This document shows positions 56,368 through 64,000 of a stretch of DNA of 64,000 bases, piece after piece (the stretch's first letter is position 1; each line of letters begins with the position of its first letter). The DNA is from CAVWDI01 sp963793095. GTDB lineage: Bacteria; Chloroflexota; Anaerolineae; Anaerolineales; UBA4823. Below the pieces are notes generated by a model. The model was given only the letters and a program-made list of their open reading frames with translations, had not been told where the DNA came from and did not search any database. Made by a program: the position numbers and the translations under genes. The DNA lies in assembly GCA_963793095.1 (NCBI GenBank), contig CAWBYY010000004.1, positions 248,001-312,000 of the forward strand, given 5' to 3'.

Positions 56368-57984
56368 ATGAAATATGTCACTGTTGACGAGATGATCGCG
56401 ATTGAAAAAGAAGCCAATATGTCAGGTCTTACCTATGAAATGATGATGAATAATGCTGGAACTGGATTGGCGGAAGTGATCTCTAAGGAACTGGACCATT
56501 TTAAAGATGGCGGAATTTTAGCCCTGGTGGGGTCGGGGAATAACGGAGGAGACACACTGGTTGCCTTGACTTATCTTCAGAGAAGAGACTGGCAAACCAC
56601 TGCATACCTCGTGCGTGAACGTAATAAACCTGATAGATTGGTTGAATTATATTTAGAGGCTGGGGGAAAACTGGTCGAATTGAATGCGGATAAAAATTTC
56701 ACACTGCTGGACAAAATGTTGACCGAAAATAAGGTCCTCGTGGATGGTGTCCTGGGGACCGGAATTCAGCTTCCGCTAAAACCTGGATTAGCGAGATTAT
56801 TTCAACATATAAAAAATGAATTGGCTTTATTGAAACTCCCACCATACATTCTTGCTGTTGATTGCCCTTCTGGGGTAGATTCTGACAGCGGCGAAACATC
56901 TCCAGACTGCATCCCGGCTGATATGACTGTGACAATGGCAGCGATAAAACAGGGATTACTTAAATTCCCGGCACATAATCTGATTGGTGAGCTTAAATTG
57001 GTCAGTATTGGACTCCCGGGAGATGGGGAGGCACTGGATGCCTGGAAATCAGTAAAAAGATTTGTACCAGATGAGGCATGGTTATCGAGATCTTTACCGG
57101 AAAGACCTTTAAACTCGCACAAGGGTACATACGGCACTGCACTTATTGTTGCTGGTTCAGTAAACTATACTGGGGCTGCATATCTCGCTGGTATGGCAGC
57201 CTATAGGGTAGGTACCGGATTGGTCACTATGGCTATCCCATCCCCGTTGCACACCGCTCTTGCAGGAATTTTTCCCGAGGCTATATGGCTGCCCTTACCT
57301 CACAATAGCGGTTTTATCGCCTCAGATGCCGTTGAAATTGTTCTGGATAATGTCAGTAAAGTTACTGGCATGTTGATTGGACCAGGATTTGGGATAAATC
57401 AATCAACATCAGGGTTTATTTCAGGAATTCTTAAACATGGAAAAGCCAGAATTGAAAATGCTGGTGATAAAAATCCCAATTTTGAACTTCCGCCTTCAGT
57501 AATCGATGCCGACGGGTTAAAGCTTATTGCAGAATTAAAACATTGGTGGAGGTATTTACCTCCTCTAACAATCCTGACACCTCACCCGGGGGAAATGGCG
57601 GTACTGACCGGCTTGAGTGTTAAGGAAATTCAATCCAACAGGCTGGAAATCGCGTCTGAATACAGTAAAAAATGGGGCCAAATCCTGGTTCTCAAAGGCG
57701 CGTTCACAGTTATTGCACATCCAGATGAAATCGTTGCAGTGATTCCAATTGCAACTCCTGCATTATCAAAAGCAGGTACTGGGGACGTGTTGGCGGGTAT
57801 GATCGTTGGTTTTTTAGCCCAGGGATTACAACCCTTTAAATCAGCAGTACTCGGTTCCTGGATTCATGCAAAATCAGGGGTGCTAACTGCCGAAGAACAT
57901 GGGAATACCGCTTCTGTTATTGCAGGTGACTTAATGGATGCAATCCCTGAAATAATATCGACAATCACCGGATTAAAAAAATAG
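56368..57984 (+). CDS. nnr: Bifunctional NAD(P)H-hydrate epimerase/ADP-dependent dehydratase
   Basis: 538 residues. The N-terminal half is the epimerase (YjeF_N): 'ALVGSGNNGGDTLVALTYLQ' and 'VLVDGVLGTGIQLPLKPGL' followed by 'LAVDCPSGVDSDSGE'. The C-terminal half is the ADP-dependent dehydratase (carbohydrate kinase fold): 'LNSHKGTYGTALIVAGSVNY', 'LTPHPGEMAVLTGL' and 'LSKAGTGDVLAGMIVGFLAQ'. It repairs damaged NAD(P)HX. The ribosome site GGAGG precedes ATG 56368. Length is normal. Confidence 0.95.
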   Translation: MKYVTVDEMIAIEKEANMSGLTYEMMMNNAGTGLAEVISKELDHFKDGGILALVGSGNNGGDTLVALTYLQRRDWQTTAYLVRERNKPDRLVELYLEAGGKLVELNADKNFTLLDKMLTENKVLVDGVLGTGIQLPLKPGLARLFQHIKNELALLKLPPYILAVDCPSGVDSDSGETSPDCIPADMTVTMAAIKQGLLKFPAHNLIGELKLVSIGLPGDGEALDAWKSVKRFVPDEAWLSRSLPERPLNSHKGTYGTALIVAGSVNYTGAAYLAGMAAYRVGTGLVTMAIPSPLHTALAGIFPEAIWLPLPHNSGFIASDAVEIVLDNVSKVTGMLIGPGFGINQSTSGFISGILKHGKARIENAGDKNPNFELPPSVIDADGLKLIAELKHWWRYLPPLTILTPHPGEMAVLTGLSVKEIQSNRLEIASEYSKKWGQILVLKGAFTVIAHPDEIVAVIPIATPALSKAGTGDVLAGMIVGFLAQGLQPFKSAVLGSWIHAKSGVLTAEEHGNTASVIAGDLMDAIPEIISTITGLKK

Positions 57985-58129
57985 GATTGCTTCCGAATTC
58001 CTGACCCTGATTCAGTCTTTAGCAATCCTAATAATCAAATTATTAATACTGGCTTTCTTCAGATACGCAGATTGGCTCCATCCAACTTCCAAATTCTGGA
58101 GAAATTCTTCCCATCAACACCTCATCAGG

Positions 58130-58417
58130 TTAAGATTCCACCTGGTCGATTTCTTCAACAATTATCCCTTCTTCAGTTTTTTCCTGTTTCTTTGATAGAC
58201 GTGTTTTTTGTTCTTCCAACACAACCTGCCCGCGCTTTTGAAGATCTGAAACCCCATCTTTTGTTTTTTCCTGCAATTCGATGCTTTTATCCTTAATCAT
58301 CGTCCGGGTTTCTTCTCCTGACATAGGAGCTAAAAGTAATGCAACTGCTCCACCTACAAGCGCCCCCATTAAAAAACCTGATAAGAACGCACCAAATTCT
58401 CCATCTTTCTCTGCCAT
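58130..58417 (-). CDS. YtxH-domain protein
   Basis: 95 residues. The single N-terminal helix ('AFLSGFLMGALVGGAVALLL') is followed by 'APMSGEETRTMIKDKSIELQ', typical of the YtxH/Gas-vesicle-related general stress family, then an amphipathic helical tail with Lys/Glu. It probably sits on the membrane. It lies 14 bases after the membrane protein gene at 58432-58938, with AGGAG before its ATG, and the two are most likely one unit. Confidence 0.85.
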   Translation of the reverse strand: MAEKDGEFGAFLSGFLMGALVGGAVALLLAPMSGEETRTMIKDKSIELQEKTKDGVSDLQKRGQVVLEEQKTRLSKKQEKTEEGIIVEEIDQVES

Positions 58418-58431
58418 TTCTATCTCCTTTT

Positions 58432-58938
58432 TTAGTCCGATTTTCTTGATGTGCGCCGGGATAATCCAAGCAAAATTAAGAGTTGTCTTAGACCGGCTGC
58501 ATATTCATTCGCTTTGATAACTGGTTGAACAAGATTTTCACTGAGAAAAGCGGTTGTTCCACGCAAATTACTTACAGTTTCATTTGTTGATTCAACTATT
58601 GGCTTTATTTCATTCTGCAACAAGTTCAGTAATTTGGCTAATTGAATCATCAATATAACCAATGTTAATCCGATTAATATCGATTCAATTGCCAGAAAAA
58701 TGATAAAGACATCCCGGATCTTACTTGTATTGGTGGTTGGCAGCATCAAATAGTAGACAGTCACTGCTAACACCAGCATAAAAATGATAACCAGAAATAT
58801 TCCAATTATTACGTATTTTTTCTGATCTGAGGTTAATTCTTGTGGATCGTAATCGGTTTGTCCTGAGCTGCTGCCAATATACTTAGCGTTGTTCTCAGGT
58901 TGAATTGATTCTTCTAAGTAGTTTTTTTCTTGACTCAT
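58432..58938 (-). CDS. Two-helix membrane protein of unknown function
   Basis: 168 residues. The first ~40 residues are polar, then transmembrane helices at about 44-67 ('VIIGIFLVIIFMLVLAVTVY') and 79-104. A helical region 'LLNLLQNEIKPIVESTNETV', 'NLRGTTAFLSENLVQPVIKA', looks like the DUF948-type coiled-coil membrane proteins commonly next to YtxH genes. The family link is by pattern only. No catalytic motif is visible. Confidence 0.75.
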   Translation of the reverse strand: MSQEKNYLEESIQPENNAKYIGSSSGQTDYDPQELTSDQKKYVIIGIFLVIIFMLVLAVTVYYLMLPTTNTSKIRDVFIIFLAIESILIGLTLVILMIQLAKLLNLLQNEIKPIVESTNETVSNLRGTTAFLSENLVQPVIKANEYAAGLRQLLILLGLSRRTSRKSD

Positions 58939-59323
58939 TATGATGTTCTCTTCCAGGAAGATACAGCCTCGCCATTATAACATGAGGGGTAAAGCTTTTT
59001 TTCCAATATGCAGAAGTATTTTTGATACTAATTAATAAATTCGGTTATTCAGTTCTAGCTATCACAAACTTTGAACAAGTTTATAAATCCAAATATAATT
59101 GCAGTTGATTTCACTAACTACATAATGATTTCGGCTAAATATTCGATTATATAACGAATACTCATGAATTACGAACAATCATTTATTCCCCAAAAGTTTA
59201 GTAAATAAAGAATTGTATTATCTTATAGATTATAATTCCATTTGATTTCAAATCAAATTTGGGGCACATCCGACGGTTGAAACAACGAAACTTCAAAATC
59301 TTCATTCATCATAATAAACCTAA
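58939..59323. other. 385-base AT-rich intergenic region with palindromes
   Basis: No gene is seen. ATTTGATTT-C-AAATCAAAT (59240-59258) is a perfect palindrome, and TATTCG/CGAATA (59140-59145 and 59155-59160) is a shorter one with a 9-base loop. TATAAT on the minus strand (58974-58979) may be the -10 of the membrane protein gene at 58432-58938; no good -35 was found. The palindromes may be operators, but no regulator gene is nearby. Confidence 0.4.
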
Positions 59324-60194
59324 TTGATTGTGAAAGAATTTGCGGTTGAACTCAAAAATGTAGTAAAAAAATTTGGAAATGTTACAGCCGTAAATGATGT
59401 TTCACTAAAAATTCCAGATGGGGAATTTTTCTCATTACTGGGACCCAGCGGGTGTGGGAAAACGACCACTCTGCGTCTGATTGGTGGATTTGAACTGCCT
59501 ACTGATGGAGAGGTTTTTATCCAGGGAGAAACCCAGGGATACAAACCCCCTTTCTGGAGAACGGTCAATACTGTTTTTCAGAATTATGCCCTTTTTCCTC
59601 ACATGAACGTTTTCCAGAATGTGGCATTTGGGCTGTAAATGCAGAAAATCCCGAAACCTGAAATTGAAAAAAGAGTAAATGAAACCCTCGAAATGGTTCA
59701 TTTACCTAAAATGGGAAGCCGTAAACCCAACCAACTATCTGGCGGACAGCAGCAAAGAGTTGCCCTGACGAGAGCATTAATTAACCACCCAAAGTCTTGT
59801 TGTTGGATGAACCGCTGGGCGCTCTTGACCTTAAACTGAGAAAAGCGATGCAGTTAGAACTCAAGATCCTCCACCAAAGAGTGGGAATAACTTTCATTTA
59901 TGTAACCCATGATCAGGAAGAAGCACTTACAATGTCTGATCGAATTGCAGTAATGGAATTTAGTAAGATTCTTCAAGTAGGTCCTCCAGAAGAGATTTAT
60001 AAAAACCCGCGAAAGTATTCGTGGCTGAATTTATCGGTGGGACAAATTTTATGAATGCGAGTGTAATCTCGATTAACTCTGATGTTGTTTGCTTGCTGGT
60101 TAAGGAACAATTCGATGTTAGCTCTACAAAGGTTCCCGGTTTATCAACCAATCAGTAAGTATCCCTTGCTGTTAGACCAGAAAGAGGGTCTTAA
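59324..60194 (+). pseudogene. potA: Remnant of spermidine/putrescine-type ABC ATPase (PotA)
   Basis: The remnant has, in frame 1, 'KNVVKKFGNVTAVNDVSLKI', Walker A 'GPSGCGKT' and 'TVFQNYALFPHMNVFQNVAF', then an in-frame TAA (59636-59638). The same frame goes on with 'NQLSGGQQQRVALTRALINH'; a shift near 59795 leads to 'LLLDEPLGALDLKLRKAMQL' and 'FIYVTHDQEEALTMSDRIAV'; another near 60020 gives 'VAEFIGGTNFMNAS', then a TAA at 60156 and the TOBE start 'VSLAVRPERG'. The rest of TOBE and the permease/binding genes potBCD are gone. Two stops, two shifts and a lost 3' end point to true decay. Neighbouring polyamine-type enzymes (aminotransferase, aldehyde dehydrogenase) fit its former role. Confidence 0.85.
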
Positions 60195-60233
60195 TATGAA
60201 TACTCCGAATTCTATTAACAGGATCTGACCTTT

Positions 60234-61682
60234 ATGTTTATTAATGGAAAATATACATCTGGATATGCCGAGCAAATGTTTTCAGTGATCAATCCTGCAA
60301 CTGAAGAGATTATTGATGAAGTCTATCGTGGCACACAATTGGATTCCCAGGCTGCCGTGGAAGCGGCGAAAAAAGCGTTTCCAGAATGGCGCAAGACGCC
60401 CGCTTCAGAAAGAGCTGCAATTCTGCATTCAGTCGCTGCAAATATTCGCCAACACCATGATGAGTTAGTTAAGCTGCTAACAATGGAAGAGGGGAAACCG
60501 GTCCCTGAAAATAATGAAGAGCTGTGGTGGACTGAGGAAACTTTTGATTACTATGCCGAGATCGGACGCCACAACAGGGGAGAGGTGATCCCACCCGGGG
60601 ATCCCTCCCAATTTAACTTTGTCTTGAAGGAACCCTGGGGGGTTGTCGCCTGTATTGTCCCCTGGAATTATCCACTGTTGCTCCTGGTCTGGAAGATAGC
60701 TCCTGCTCTTGCTGCGGGGAACACAGTTGTTATCAAACCTTCCAATCTCACCCCTTTGACCACATTGAGGATCGCCCAGATTGCTTTTGAACGATTTCCA
60801 CCTGGTGTGGTGAATATTCTTACAGGATTTGGTCCGGAAGTTGGTGAACCTCTGGTGTTGCACCCGGATGTATCCATGATTGCTGTAACCGGTTCTCTGG
60901 AAGTAGGCCAGCATATTGCCAGTCTTGCAGCTCCTAAAATGAAAAAACTGCACCTGGAATTAGGAGGAAAAGACCCAATGGTAATTGCGCCGGACGTTAA
61001 TATCTCCACTGCAGTGAGCAGTCTGGCATATGCTTCACTAATAAACACCGGCCAGGTCTGTACCAGTACTGAAAGAGTGTACGTAGATATCAAAATATTT
61101 TCAAATTTCGTCGAAGAGCTTACTGATTTTGTCTCGAAATTACGGTTAGGAAATGGACTCGATGAGGGGACTGATATCGGTCCCATGATTCGGGATAAAT
61201 TTCGGAGAAAAGTCGATGCTCAAATCAACCAGGCTGTCAAATCTGGGGCGACTGTTCTCACAGGAGGAAAAATTCCCGAAAAATTCACACGCGGCTATTT
61301 CTATGAACCAACTGTAATGGTCAATGTAGACCATTCAATGAGCATCATGCGCGATGAGACCTTTGGACCGGTTATCCCGATCATGCCCTATAAAGATTTT
61401 GATGAGGCGATAAATCTGGCGAATGACAACCAGTTTGGCCTCGGTGCATCATTAATGACCCATGATGCAAAACTTGTCAAACGTTTTTTTGAAGAAGTCC
61501 AGGCAGGAAGTATCTGGATTAACGATCCATTGACCGATAATTTCGCTGGCCCATTTGGCGGGATGAAAATGAGTGGAATCGGAAGAGAATTGGGACAGGA
61601 AGGATTTGATGAATTCTGCCAGGTAAAACACGTTCACTGGGATATCGAGGGTAATTTGAAGGATTACTGGTATCCATATTAA
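60234..61682 (+). CDS. NAD(P)-dependent aldehyde dehydrogenase
   Basis: 482 residues, typical length. 'VVACIVPWNYPLLLLVWKIA' and 'AGNTVVIKPSNLTPLTTLRI' bind the cofactor, 'HLELGGKDPMVIAPD' has the general-base Glu and 'NTGQVCTSTERVYV' the nucleophilic Cys. 'VTGSLEVGQHIASLA' and 'DETFGPVIPIMPYKDFDEAI' complete the fold. The family is broad (betaine, succinate semialdehyde, aminobutyraldehyde). Given the PotA remnant just before it, gamma-aminobutyraldehyde or a related polyamine-derived aldehyde is plausible, but unproven. The ribosome site is weak. Confidence 0.93.
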   Translation: MFINGKYTSGYAEQMFSVINPATEEIIDEVYRGTQLDSQAAVEAAKKAFPEWRKTPASERAAILHSVAANIRQHHDELVKLLTMEEGKPVPENNEELWWTEETFDYYAEIGRHNRGEVIPPGDPSQFNFVLKEPWGVVACIVPWNYPLLLLVWKIAPALAAGNTVVIKPSNLTPLTTLRIAQIAFERFPPGVVNILTGFGPEVGEPLVLHPDVSMIAVTGSLEVGQHIASLAAPKMKKLHLELGGKDPMVIAPDVNISTAVSSLAYASLINTGQVCTSTERVYVDIKIFSNFVEELTDFVSKLRLGNGLDEGTDIGPMIRDKFRRKVDAQINQAVKSGATVLTGGKIPEKFTRGYFYEPTVMVNVDHSMSIMRDETFGPVIPIMPYKDFDEAINLANDNQFGLGASLMTHDAKLVKRFFEEVQAGSIWINDPLTDNFAGPFGGMKMSGIGRELGQEGFDEFCQVKHVHWDIEGNLKDYWYPY

Positions 61683-61711
61683 TCAAGTAATTTCTCCAAC
61701 TTACCTTAAAT

Positions 61712-62290
61712 CTATTCACCTGCCAGCAATTCGATTTCTGAAAAAACATACTTGAGTTCATCAACCATTTGGGAGTCGGATTTTTCCTGGAAAATTTCAA
61801 TCAGCGAACGGTAATACCAGAACATCCCTTCTTTACCACCATTAAACTTTTCCCAAACCTTGTCACCTTCGCGTTTATAAACCTGAAGAAGTGAACGTGC
61901 ATTATGGAGTTTATCCGCCAGGGATACTAACAATATGGCCGGGTCGGCTTGTGTCAATTCGGCCAGATATTCTACTTTTCTAATTTTCCAGGGAGGTTTT
62001 GGTGTTTGAAACGTATCGCTGCAGCCTGCAACAATCGCGGCAACTTTCTCGCCAAAATGAAACTTAATCAATTCAAGCGTTTCTAAACCGCCCTGGTCTT
62101 CCGCTGCATCATGAAGCAAAGCCGCAATAGCCTGGTCCTCATCGCCGCCATTTTCAACCACCAGTGAGGCAACTGACAGGAGATGGGTGATATAGGGAGC
62201 GTTTGTAGCTTTTCTTCTCTGCGAAAAATGAAGTTGATTGGCTATGATAAAGGCTCGTTCAAACCGGCCTGATAAATTTTTGTTATCCAT
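61712..62290 (-). CDS. HD-domain hydrolase (RelA/SpoT HD-like)
   Basis: 192 residues from ATG 62290, with GGAG 7 bases upstream. 'ATNAPYITHLLSVASLVVEN' and 'AIAALLHDAAEDQGG' carry the metal-binding His and His-Asp pair of the HD fold, and 'LLVSLADKLHNARSLLQVYK' the later Asp. This is the Mesh1/RelA-hydrolase type, so (p)ppGpp or a similar nucleotide may be its substrate. No synthetase domain is fused. It is 22 bases after the M24-family gene on the same strand. Confidence 0.9.
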   Translation of the reverse strand: MDNKNLSGRFERAFIIANQLHFSQRRKATNAPYITHLLSVASLVVENGGDEDQAIAALLHDAAEDQGGLETLELIKFHFGEKVAAIVAGCSDTFQTPKPPWKIRKVEYLAELTQADPAILLVSLADKLHNARSLLQVYKREGDKVWEKFNGGKEGMFWYYRSLIEIFQEKSDSQMVDELKYVFSEIELLAGE

Positions 62291-62311
62291 TAAATCTCCG
62301 CTACTCAACTC

Positions 62312-63493
62312 TCAGGCAGGGATTGTAAGGCTGCTAAGAACACTTGGGTAATAGGTTAATAACTCAATTCCTTCTTCGGTAACCAGCACTGTATCTGAAT
62401 GCCGGTATCCTCCCAAATTTCCAGCATACAACCCTGGTTCAACAGTGAATACCATACCCGGTTTAATAACTGTATGATCTCCAATATCAAGAAACGGACC
62501 CTCATGGTAACGCAGTCCGATAGCATGTCCAGCATGGTGTTTCCAGAATTTCATCAGGTCATGTTTTTCATAATATAAACGCACTTCCCTGTCAACTTCT
62601 GAACAGGGTATTCCGGGTTGGATCGCCTCCAGAGCAGTTTGCTGTAATCCTAGCATGTGGTCGAACAGGTACTTTTGATCATCATTTGGAGTACCGATGA
62701 TCATTGTCCTTTCGAGTTCAGAGTTATATCCCCAGACAGGTGCATTAGCCCCGGTTACCAGGACATCTCCTGTTTGGAAGACAATATTTCCAGCCAGCGA
62801 ATGCGGAACAGAAGCGTTACGGCCGATCTGGCCTCTATAACCAGCATGCGCCCCACTATCGAATGCGCTTTGGGATTGATAAACAGGACCAATCGCATCC
62901 AGCATGGATCTGGTTGCTTCCATACTGGCTCTAAGGCTCACTTCGGTTTCTGTTTCACCTGGTCGAGTATAGCGCTGAAGTAGAGTGTGAGCCAGATTGC
63001 CCCATTTAACACTCTCCTTTATTAGCGTTATCTCCGCAGGGCTTTTTATCGTCATTTTCTCTTCGATAAAATCCGAAATTTCAAGCGGTATATTTCCGGC
63101 TAATTCTGTCAGAGTTGGCCCTTTGTATCCGAAAATAGTTGGGTAACCATCATTATCTGAGCAGAATAGATCTCCAATACCCATATCATTCAATAACTTC
63201 AGTAATCCTTCCATCGGGTGCAAAATATAAGGATACTCAGGATAGGAAACCACCTGGTCAATTGTAATCTTTGTTTCAGCGTGCTCCTGCTCAAGAAAAG
63301 GTACATATAATGCCTGGTCACCTTTAGTATTCATTATGAAAACAATCGGTCGTTCGGTTGGGATGAATGCAAAACCGCAATAATACAGGATGTAGTAATT
63401 GTTAAATAAGATGACACCCTCGGCGTTTAATGAGAGTAAATGTTCCTGCAGCGCCCTGGTCCTGGTTCGATATTCATTTACAGACAATTTCAT
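62312..63493 (-). CDS. M24-family peptidase homologue with altered metal ligands
   Basis: 393 residues. An N-terminal creatinase-like domain (about 1-150) precedes the pita-bread domain. Of the five usual metal ligands, the first Asp (in 'xxIDAG') is Gly in 'DVLVTGANAPVWG', the second is Glu in 'GYNSELERT', the His in 'HHAGHAIGLRYH' and Glu in 'FTVEPGLY' are kept, and the last Glu is Ser in 'GYRHSDTVLVT'. So it is probably not a normal Xaa-Pro aminopeptidase; creatinase-like or other chemistry is more likely. It sits 17 bases after the OsmC gene. Confidence 0.85.
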   Translation of the reverse strand: MKLSVNEYRTRTRALQEHLLSLNAEGVILFNNYYILYYCGFAFIPTERPIVFIMNTKGDQALYVPFLEQEHAETKITIDQVVSYPEYPYILHPMEGLLKLLNDMGIGDLFCSDNDGYPTIFGYKGPTLTELAGNIPLEISDFIEEKMTIKSPAEITLIKESVKWGNLAHTLLQRYTRPGETETEVSLRASMEATRSMLDAIGPVYQSQSAFDSGAHAGYRGQIGRNASVPHSLAGNIVFQTGDVLVTGANAPVWGYNSELERTMIIGTPNDDQKYLFDHMLGLQQTALEAIQPGIPCSEVDREVRLYYEKHDLMKFWKHHAGHAIGLRYHEGPFLDIGDHTVIKPGMVFTVEPGLYAGNLGGYRHSDTVLVTEEGIELLTYYPSVLSSLTIPA

Positions 63494-63510
63494 CTATCTG
63501 ATCTCCACAT

Positions 63511-63924
63511 TTAATTATTAATTTTAAATTCACTTGTGAACGGTACGGAGGGACGCAATGTGTTGATTACCGAACAGTATTTGTCCTCTGATAATTTGAT
63601 TGCCTTCTTCAGTTTTTCAGGATTTACCGGTCCTTCAACGATATACTGGAGGTGGATTTTCGTAAAAATATATGGGGGCTCTTCATTTTGATCGCCGTGA
63701 CAGATAACCTTTAAGTCTTTTAAAGGCTCACGCTGTTTAACAAGAATTTCGACAACATCATAAGCAGAACAGGATGCCACAGACATTAACAACAGGTCTG
63801 AAGGTTTGACCCCCTCCCATTCAAATTGCTGCTCGGGTGAGCGTCCGATCACAACCGAATGACCGTTCGAATCGCTTGCCATCATTAGTTTTTCTTCAAT
63901 CCATCTGAGTGTTATTGTTGACAT
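63511..63924 (-). CDS. OsmC-family protein
   Basis: 137 residues. 'GVKPSDLLLMSVASCSAYDV' carries the first redox Cys typical of the OsmC/YhfA family; the second Cys may be in 'LKVICHGDQ'. The domain is a swapped dimer that acts as a peroxidase or binds thiols. The end 'LSEDKYCSVINTLRPSVPFT' is typical of YhfA-like proteins. ATG 63924 is the likely start. It is the first gene of the run OsmC - M24 - HD on the minus strand. The 76 bases from here to the window end hold nothing recognisable. Confidence 0.9.
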   Translation of the reverse strand: MSTITLRWIEEKLMMASDSNGHSVVIGRSPEQQFEWEGVKPSDLLLMSVASCSAYDVVEILVKQREPLKDLKVICHGDQNEEPPYIFTKIHLQYIVEGPVNPEKLKKAIKLSEDKYCSVINTLRPSVPFTSEFKINN

Positions 63925-64000
63925 TGTTACGAAGTCTCCAAGAATAAAAATGTTAAAATATTAATTAAACCCTCCACATATTTCGGGCTTCCCTTACAAC

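Noticed and set aside
1..64000. Mobile element, prophage or integrative element in the window
   Set aside because: No transposase, integrase, phage structural gene, or direct repeats flanking a block were seen; the only tRNA gene has no nearby integrase or duplicated 3' end that I could find by eye.

Overview
The window reads as a chromosomal segment of a Chloroflexota bacterium, most likely of the class Anaerolineae. This is an inference from gene content and protein style, because no 16S rRNA gene is present. The pointers are an Agl23-like (TIGR03663) membrane protein fused to NHL repeats, a class A penicillin-binding protein with a Thr/Pro-rich PTPTPT-type tail, many short lipoproteins, and the rpsF-ssb-rpsR and rpmF-fabD-fabG-Asp23-nusB-tatA-tatC neighbourhoods. 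Base composition is moderate and fairly even. I see no phage, transposase, integron or CRISPR array.

Layout. 1-4962: peptide/oligopeptide ABC transporter (binding protein cut by the window edge, two permeases, two ATPases). 5002-7796: DUF364-type protein, then an amino-acid binding protein and permease without an ATPase. 7826-7907: tRNA-Leu(GAG) with a consensus promoter. 7977-9695: plsX and a NERD-like membrane protein. 9761-11417: an SPFH protein and its coiled-coil partner, both riddled with small frameshifts. 11563-16436: Agl23-NHL protein, rluB, scpB. 16483-23926: lipoprotein, UDP-glucuronate decarboxylase-like SDR, GtrA protein, URO-D-family protein, rsmD, rocD and a methylase-like protein with a degenerate catalytic motif. 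23950-30824: class A PBP, MaoC hydratase, glycosidase-like protein, AMMECR1 protein. 31107-39317: rpsF-ssb-rpsR, foldase, smc, rnc, threonine synthase. 39517-48661: ftsY, prfB (with the classical programmed frameshift), a polytopic membrane protein, then the rpmF/fatty-acid/Tat cluster. 48838-64000: a large lipoprotein with a probable glycosidase-like domain, a tungsten aldehyde oxidoreductase homologue with an aminotransferase, nucleosidase, patatin, NAD(P)HX repair enzyme, two small envelope proteins, the remnant of a PotA-type ATPase, aldehyde dehydrogenase, HD hydrolase, M24 peptidase homologue and OsmC protein.

Together the genes describe an organotroph that imports peptides and amino acids, ferments or interconverts amino acids (rocD, a second class III aminotransferase, aldehyde oxidoreductase, aldehyde dehydrogenase), and keeps a set of core genes for translation, lipid synthesis, chromosome condensation and protein export.

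A strong technical signal is the number of one-base frameshifts in otherwise well-conserved genes: the opp ATPase, the NERD-like gene, the SPFH pair, Agl23-NHL, the methylase-like gene, the glycosidase, the foldase, rnc, fabG and the large lipoprotein. Genes expected to be essential or near-essential are among them, and reading across one indel restores the expected protein. I therefore think most are sequence or assembly errors. The prfB frameshift is genuine, and the PotA remnant (two in-frame stops, two frameshifts, lost 3' end) looks like real decay.
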